Assembly (NCBI RefSeq): GCF_023073915.1 | Contig: NZ_JADPKK010000019.1 | Location: 186,001 to 250,000, forward strand | Reading direction: 5' to 3' | Source of the DNA: Bradyrhizobium sp. 149 | Lineage (GTDB): Bacteria > Pseudomonadota > Alphaproteobacteria > Rhizobiales > Xanthobacteraceae | DNA: 64,000 nucleotides | In this document: piece after piece, positions 60,611 to 64,000 of the stretch | How the letters are laid out: every line of letters starts with the position of its first letter | How positions within the stretch are numbered: position 1 is the first letter of the stretch | The notes under the pieces: generated by a model | Database searches by the model: none | What the model saw: only the letters and a program-made list of their open reading frames with translations | What the model was told of the DNA's origin: nothing | Made by a program: the position numbers and the translations under genes

Positions 60611-61153
60611 ATGCGAAAACTCTCAACGCTTCTTGTGCCGGGGCTTGTCGCCATGACATTGGCGGCCGGGCCGGCTCTGACCAGCGCCTATGCCGCAGGT
60701 GGCGACACCCCCTCCTCGCCGCCGGCGTCGGACACCTCGACCAAGAAGGGCAAGAAGAAGAGCTCCTCCGTCAGCGATCCGAAATTCCTTGCCGCCTATC
60801 GCACCGCCTACACGACGGTCTACGACAATCACGACTACACGGGCGCGATCGGCCAGCTGAAGTCGCTCAAGCGCGACGACGTCGCCGACGTCGCCAATTT
60901 GATCGGCTACTCCTATCGCAAGCTCGGCGACTACCGATCGTCGAAGGTCTATTACGAGCTTGCCCTAAAGGACGATCCGAACCACGTCCGCACCTGGCAG
61001 TATTACGGCCTCTGGCAGCTCGAGCAGGGCAACCGCGAGCAGGCACAGTATCACCTGAACAAGATCGCCTCGCTCGCCGGCATCGACAGCTCCGAGTATC
61101 GCTCGCTTGCCACCGCGCTCGACAAGCCGACCGGCGCAACCCTCGTCTATTAA
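60611..61153 (+). CDS. exported TPR-repeat protein
   Basis: This 180-residue protein has a signal peptide (LLVPGLVAMTLAAGPALTSAYA, cleavage near 29), a Lys/Ser-rich linker, and two TPR-like repeats: YTGAIGQLKSLKRDDVADV (about 75-93) and YRKLGDYRSSKVYYELALKDDPNHVRTWQYYGLWQLEQG (about 101-140). It is likely a periplasmic protein-protein interaction module. The GGGAGAA site supports ATG 60611. It is followed by a serine hydrolase on the same strand, 110 bases away. Confidence 0.8.
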   Translation: MRKLSTLLVPGLVAMTLAAGPALTSAYAAGGDTPSSPPASDTSTKKGKKKSSSVSDPKFLAAYRTAYTTVYDNHDYTGAIGQLKSLKRDDVADVANLIGYSYRKLGDYRSSKVYYELALKDDPNHVRTWQYYGLWQLEQGNREQAQYHLNKIASLAGIDSSEYRSLATALDKPTGATLVY

Positions 61154-61263
61154 AGACATTGCATCTTCTAACGAGGCGAACGGGCACAACCTCAGGGTTG
61201 TGCCCATTCTGCGTTCTCGGCTAGCTTGCCCACCAATCCACCCCCCTCGCCAATTGGTGCGCA

Positions 61264-62652
61264 ATGGATAAATGGCTGCGATCCGCGATCGACTACATCG
61301 GCTCCTGGATCGAATTCCAGCAGACGACGTTTCAACAGCCCGGCGTCATCCTAGCGATCGCCCATCGCGGCGAAATTGTCGCCGAACACGCGTTCGGCGT
61401 TGCCAATCTCGACACCGGCGAGAAGCTCACCCCGCGCCACCGCTTCCGCATCGCTTCGCACTCCAAGAGCTTCACCTCGGCCGGCATCATGAAGCTGCGC
61501 GAGCAGCACAAGCTCCGGCTCGACGATCCCGTAGGCCAACATGTCGCCGGCCTGCATCCGCACGTCGCCGAAACGACGATTGCGCAAGTGCTCTCGCACA
61601 GCGCAGGACTGACGCGCGACGGCGCCGATTCCGGCCAGTTCATCGACAGCCGTCCCTATCTCGACGCGAGCGAGCTGCTCGCGGAATTGAAGCTGCCGAC
61701 CGCGATCGAGCCGGGCACGCGCTTCAAATATTCCAATCACGGCTTTGGCCTGATCGGTCTCGTGATCGAGGCCGTGACGAAGGAGCCCTACCCGGTCTGG
61801 ATCAAGCGCGAGATCATCGAACCCGCGGGCCTGCGTGAGACCGAGCCGGACGCGCCGCTTCCCAAGGGCGCGTCGTTCGCGCGCGGTCACACCCGCAAGC
61901 TGCCGTACGGGGAGCGATGCGTGATCCCCGGCGACAATCCCGCGCACGCCATGGCATCCGCCGCCGGCTTCGTCGCGACCGCCGCCGATACGGCCCGCTT
62001 CTTCGCGCAGCTCGCGCCCAATGCAAAAAAGAGCGTGCTATCGGTCGCGAGCCGCCGCGAGATGACGCGAAACCATTGGCGCGTCCCGCAAAGCTTCGAA
62101 GGCTATTACGGCCTCGGCGTCAACGCCGGCAAGACCGACGGCTGGGACTGGTTCGGCCATGGCGGCGGCTTTCAAGGGTACATCTCCCGGACCTGCTCCA
62201 TCCCCGCTTGCGAGCTCGCGATCAGCATGCTCAGCAACTCCATCGACGGCGCGGCGCCTTTCTGGATGGACGGCGCGATGCAGATCTTGCGCGTCTTTCA
62301 GACTCGAGGCGCACCCGACCGCCGCGTGCGCGACTGGACGGGGCGCTGGTGGACGATCTGGGGCGCGACCGATCTGGTGCCCGCGGGCAACCGCGTGCTG
62401 GTCGCCAATCCCCAGTTCAACAACCCGTTCATGGACGCCGCCGAGATCGAGGTCACCGGCCGCGACACCGGCAAGCTCGCCTGGGCCGTCGGTTATTCCA
62501 GCCACGGCGAGCCGGTGCGCCGCGTCCGCGACAGACGCGGGAGGATCAGCGACGTCTGGCTTGCGGGCGCCAACATCAAGCCTGCGGCCGTCGTAGCGCG
62601 CGAGATCGCGCGGAGATACAAGCCGCGCAAGCGACGGCCTACTCCCGAATGA
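61264..62652 (+). CDS. beta-lactamase-family serine hydrolase
   Basis: This 462-residue protein belongs to the class C/esterase (PF00144) group. The SxxK motif is SHSK (RIASHSKSFTS, about residue 65), the second motif is YSN (FKYSNHGFGL, about 157), and the GHGGGFQGY box near 300 is the third. A C-terminal domain of about 120 residues follows. No signal peptide is seen, so it may be a cytosolic esterase or peptidase. Its end overlaps the convergent peptidase gene by 14 bases. Confidence 0.88.
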   Translation: MDKWLRSAIDYIGSWIEFQQTTFQQPGVILAIAHRGEIVAEHAFGVANLDTGEKLTPRHRFRIASHSKSFTSAGIMKLREQHKLRLDDPVGQHVAGLHPHVAETTIAQVLSHSAGLTRDGADSGQFIDSRPYLDASELLAELKLPTAIEPGTRFKYSNHGFGLIGLVIEAVTKEPYPVWIKREIIEPAGLRETEPDAPLPKGASFARGHTRKLPYGERCVIPGDNPAHAMASAAGFVATAADTARFFAQLAPNAKKSVLSVASRREMTRNHWRVPQSFEGYYGLGVNAGKTDGWDWFGHGGGFQGYISRTCSIPACELAISMLSNSIDGAAPFWMDGAMQILRVFQTRGAPDRRVRDWTGRWWTIWGATDLVPAGNRVLVANPQFNNPFMDAAEIEVTGRDTGKLAWAVGYSSHGEPVRRVRDRRGRISDVWLAGANIKPAAVVAREIARRYKPRKRRPTPE

Positions 62653-64000
62653 GAGTCTCCACCTCGCTCCGCAACGCCTGGCGCGAGCCGTCGCGCGAAT
62701 AGAACATGTGGCCGCCGGGATAGGCGACGAACTTGACCCGCTGTGTTGCGAAGGCCGGCAATTGGTCGAGCACCCGCTTCGATCCGAAATAGGGCGTGGC
62801 GAGATCGAACAGGCCGTGCGCGACCAGCACGTTCAGCTTCGCATCCGTGGCGAGGATCTGGCGCAGTTCGGATACCGACTGCGGCGGATTGATGCCGCGG
62901 CCGAAATCCCAGTGGCCTTCGACGGCGCCGTTCAGGACCTCGTAGGAGCCGTCCGGCCGCCACTTGAGCTTGCGCGAGAGGACATCGACCGCGGCACTCG
63001 TCAGCGGCGCCTGCAGCGCATCGCCGGAGGGATCACCGAACCGCGAGCTGCTCGAATCCGGATAGGGATCGAAGCCGCGCACCGAGGCATCGTAGCGCCC
63101 GGTCACCTTGCCGTTCCTGCGGTCGAACTCGCGGCGGAATTCGCCAACGTCGAAGCGGCCGGCAAGCCGGCGGCTCACCGCCTGGTCAATGCCGGTGAGC
63201 TCGGCGACCTCGTCGGCAAGACGATTGGTCGCCTCCTTGTCCGCCTCGCCCTTGACGAGGTCAGCCAGAAATTCGCCGCGCGCGTAAGCTTCGACGTCGG
63301 CAAGATCAGCGTGCTTGATGGCCCCCTTGACCGCTCCCTTGGCCTCGCGCGCCACCGCGACATAGCTTGGCAGCGTCGCGACATATTGCAGGAGACTGGT
63401 GCCGGTGAACTCGCGGAAGTCCAGGAGCGGCGACACCAGGATCAATCCCCTGACGCCGACGCCGTGCTGGAGCTGCAACTGGCGCACGACCTTCGGTCCG
63501 CGAATGCCGCCATAGCTTTCGCCGGCGACGTATTTCGGCGAGGTCAGCCGGTCGTGCTTCTCGAGCCAGCGGCGGATCACCAATGCGATCGAATTGACGT
63601 CGCCGTCGACGGAGTAGAACGATTTGCGCGCATCCTCGCTGCTCGCGACAAAGCGGCTGTAGCCGGTGCTGACGGGATCGATGAAGACGAGATCGGTGAA
63701 ATCGAGCCAGGTCTCCGCGTTCGGCTTCACCTCGGGCGAGGCGGACGGCGACAGCGCTTCGCCATCGAGCGGCAGTCGCCATGGCCCGGCCGCGCCGAAC
63801 TGGAGCCATGCCGACGACGCACCGGGCCCGCCGTTGAACAGAAAGGTCACGGGGCGCGTCGCACGGTCGGCGCCGTCGAGCTCATAGGATGTATAGGCGA
63901 TGTCGGCCAGCGGCTCGCCCTTGCCGTCGAACACGCGGATCGAACCGGCGGTCGCAGCGAAATTGAGGGTGCGGCCGGGAAGATCGAGCGTCTGCTTCGT
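62639..64000 (-). CDS. S10 serine carboxypeptidase-like protein (5' partial)
   Basis: The frame runs from the window's right edge to a TAG at 62639, giving at least 453 residues of an S10 carboxypeptidase. The nucleophile is in GESYGGIRG (about 173), preceded by the NGGPGASSAW motif (about 54-63), with the catalytic Asp in HGLFDLATPY and His in GGHMFY. An apparent GTG start at 63934 lies inside the fold, so the real N-terminus is beyond the window. It overlaps the convergent serine hydrolase by 14 bases. Confidence 0.9.
   Translation of the reverse strand, partial: TKQTLDLPGRTLNFAATAGSIRVFDGKGEPLADIAYTSYELDGADRATRPVTFLFNGGPGASSAWLQFGAAGPWRLPLDGEALSPSASPEVKPNAETWLDFTDLVFIDPVSTGYSRFVASSEDARKSFYSVDGDVNSIALVIRRWLEKHDRLTSPKYVAGESYGGIRGPKVVRQLQLQHGVGVRGLILVSPLLDFREFTGTSLLQYVATLPSYVAVAREAKGAVKGAIKHADLADVEAYARGEFLADLVKGEADKEATNRLADEVAELTGIDQAVSRRLAGRFDVGEFRREFDRRNGKVTGRYDASVRGFDPYPDSSSSRFGDPSGDALQAPLTSAAVDVLSRKLKWRPDGSYEVLNGAVEGHWDFGRGINPPQSVSELRQILATDAKLNVLVAHGLFDLATPYFGSKRVLDQLPAFATQRVKFVAYPGGHMFYSRDGSRQALRSEVETLIRE

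Overview
The window is high-GC DNA with many GTG starts, short 4-base ATGA gene overlaps and gene families typical of Rhizobiales. Long palindromic intergenic repeats of a type I associate with Bradyrhizobium, the tyrosine/glycine-rich and other small secreted proteins, and the acyl-CoA and aromatic-acid gene sets all suggest a Bradyrhizobium-like alphaproteobacterial chromosome. This assignment is from recall of families, not from a search.

Bases 1-4068 carry surface-glycan style genes: a truncated unknown gene, a SAM methyltransferase, a Gfo/Idh/MocA oxidoreductase, and a convergent multi-pass membrane protein with a GT-C-like Asp-Asp motif. Bases 4202-13281 look like an integrative element next to tRNA-Trp. 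It holds a tyrosine integrase, a ribbon-helix-helix protein, an AlpA/excisionase-like HTH protein, a PC4-like protein, a RepA-type ATPase, a repeat-rich non-coding segment, a leftward train of small overlapping phage-type genes, and an exported tail-fibre/beta-helix protein. I see no capsid, portal or terminase gene. The left attachment site is not visible, so the element may continue past base 1 and the glycan genes may be its cargo.

Bases 13521-33723 are core-type metabolism. They include a serine hydrolase, two SDR enzymes, a histidine phosphatase, argE and a LysE exporter. An acyl-CoA cluster follows (phosphotransferase, acyl-CoA dehydrogenase, divergent TetR regulator, RidA, keto-acid cleavage enzyme, CoA-transferase, MFS carrier). 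A PQQ-type sugar dehydrogenase lipoprotein sits with DUF2231 and FNT membrane proteins, and then come the GDP-fucose genes fcl and gmd. Two long palindromic repeats flank argE.

Bases 33900-34760 hold an IS481-family remnant, tRNA-Gly, and a compact unit made of a promoter, a perfect 16S-complementary Shine-Dalgarno, a 14-codon peptide and a terminator. This is probably an unannotated small transcript.

Bases 34762-64000 include a hybrid histidine kinase divergent from an orphan solute-binding protein, a TMEM175-type channel, a UvrD-like helicase, and an amidohydrolase/GAF/MFS/LysR/LLM-oxidoreductase catabolic set. A GIY-YIG protein with a palindrome lies at tRNA-Tyr, followed by an RlmB-like methyltransferase, several secreted small proteins, tRNA-Thr, two methyltransferases, a chemoreceptor, more small proteins, an Omp31-like porin, a TPR protein, a second serine hydrolase, and a serine carboxypeptidase that runs off the right edge.
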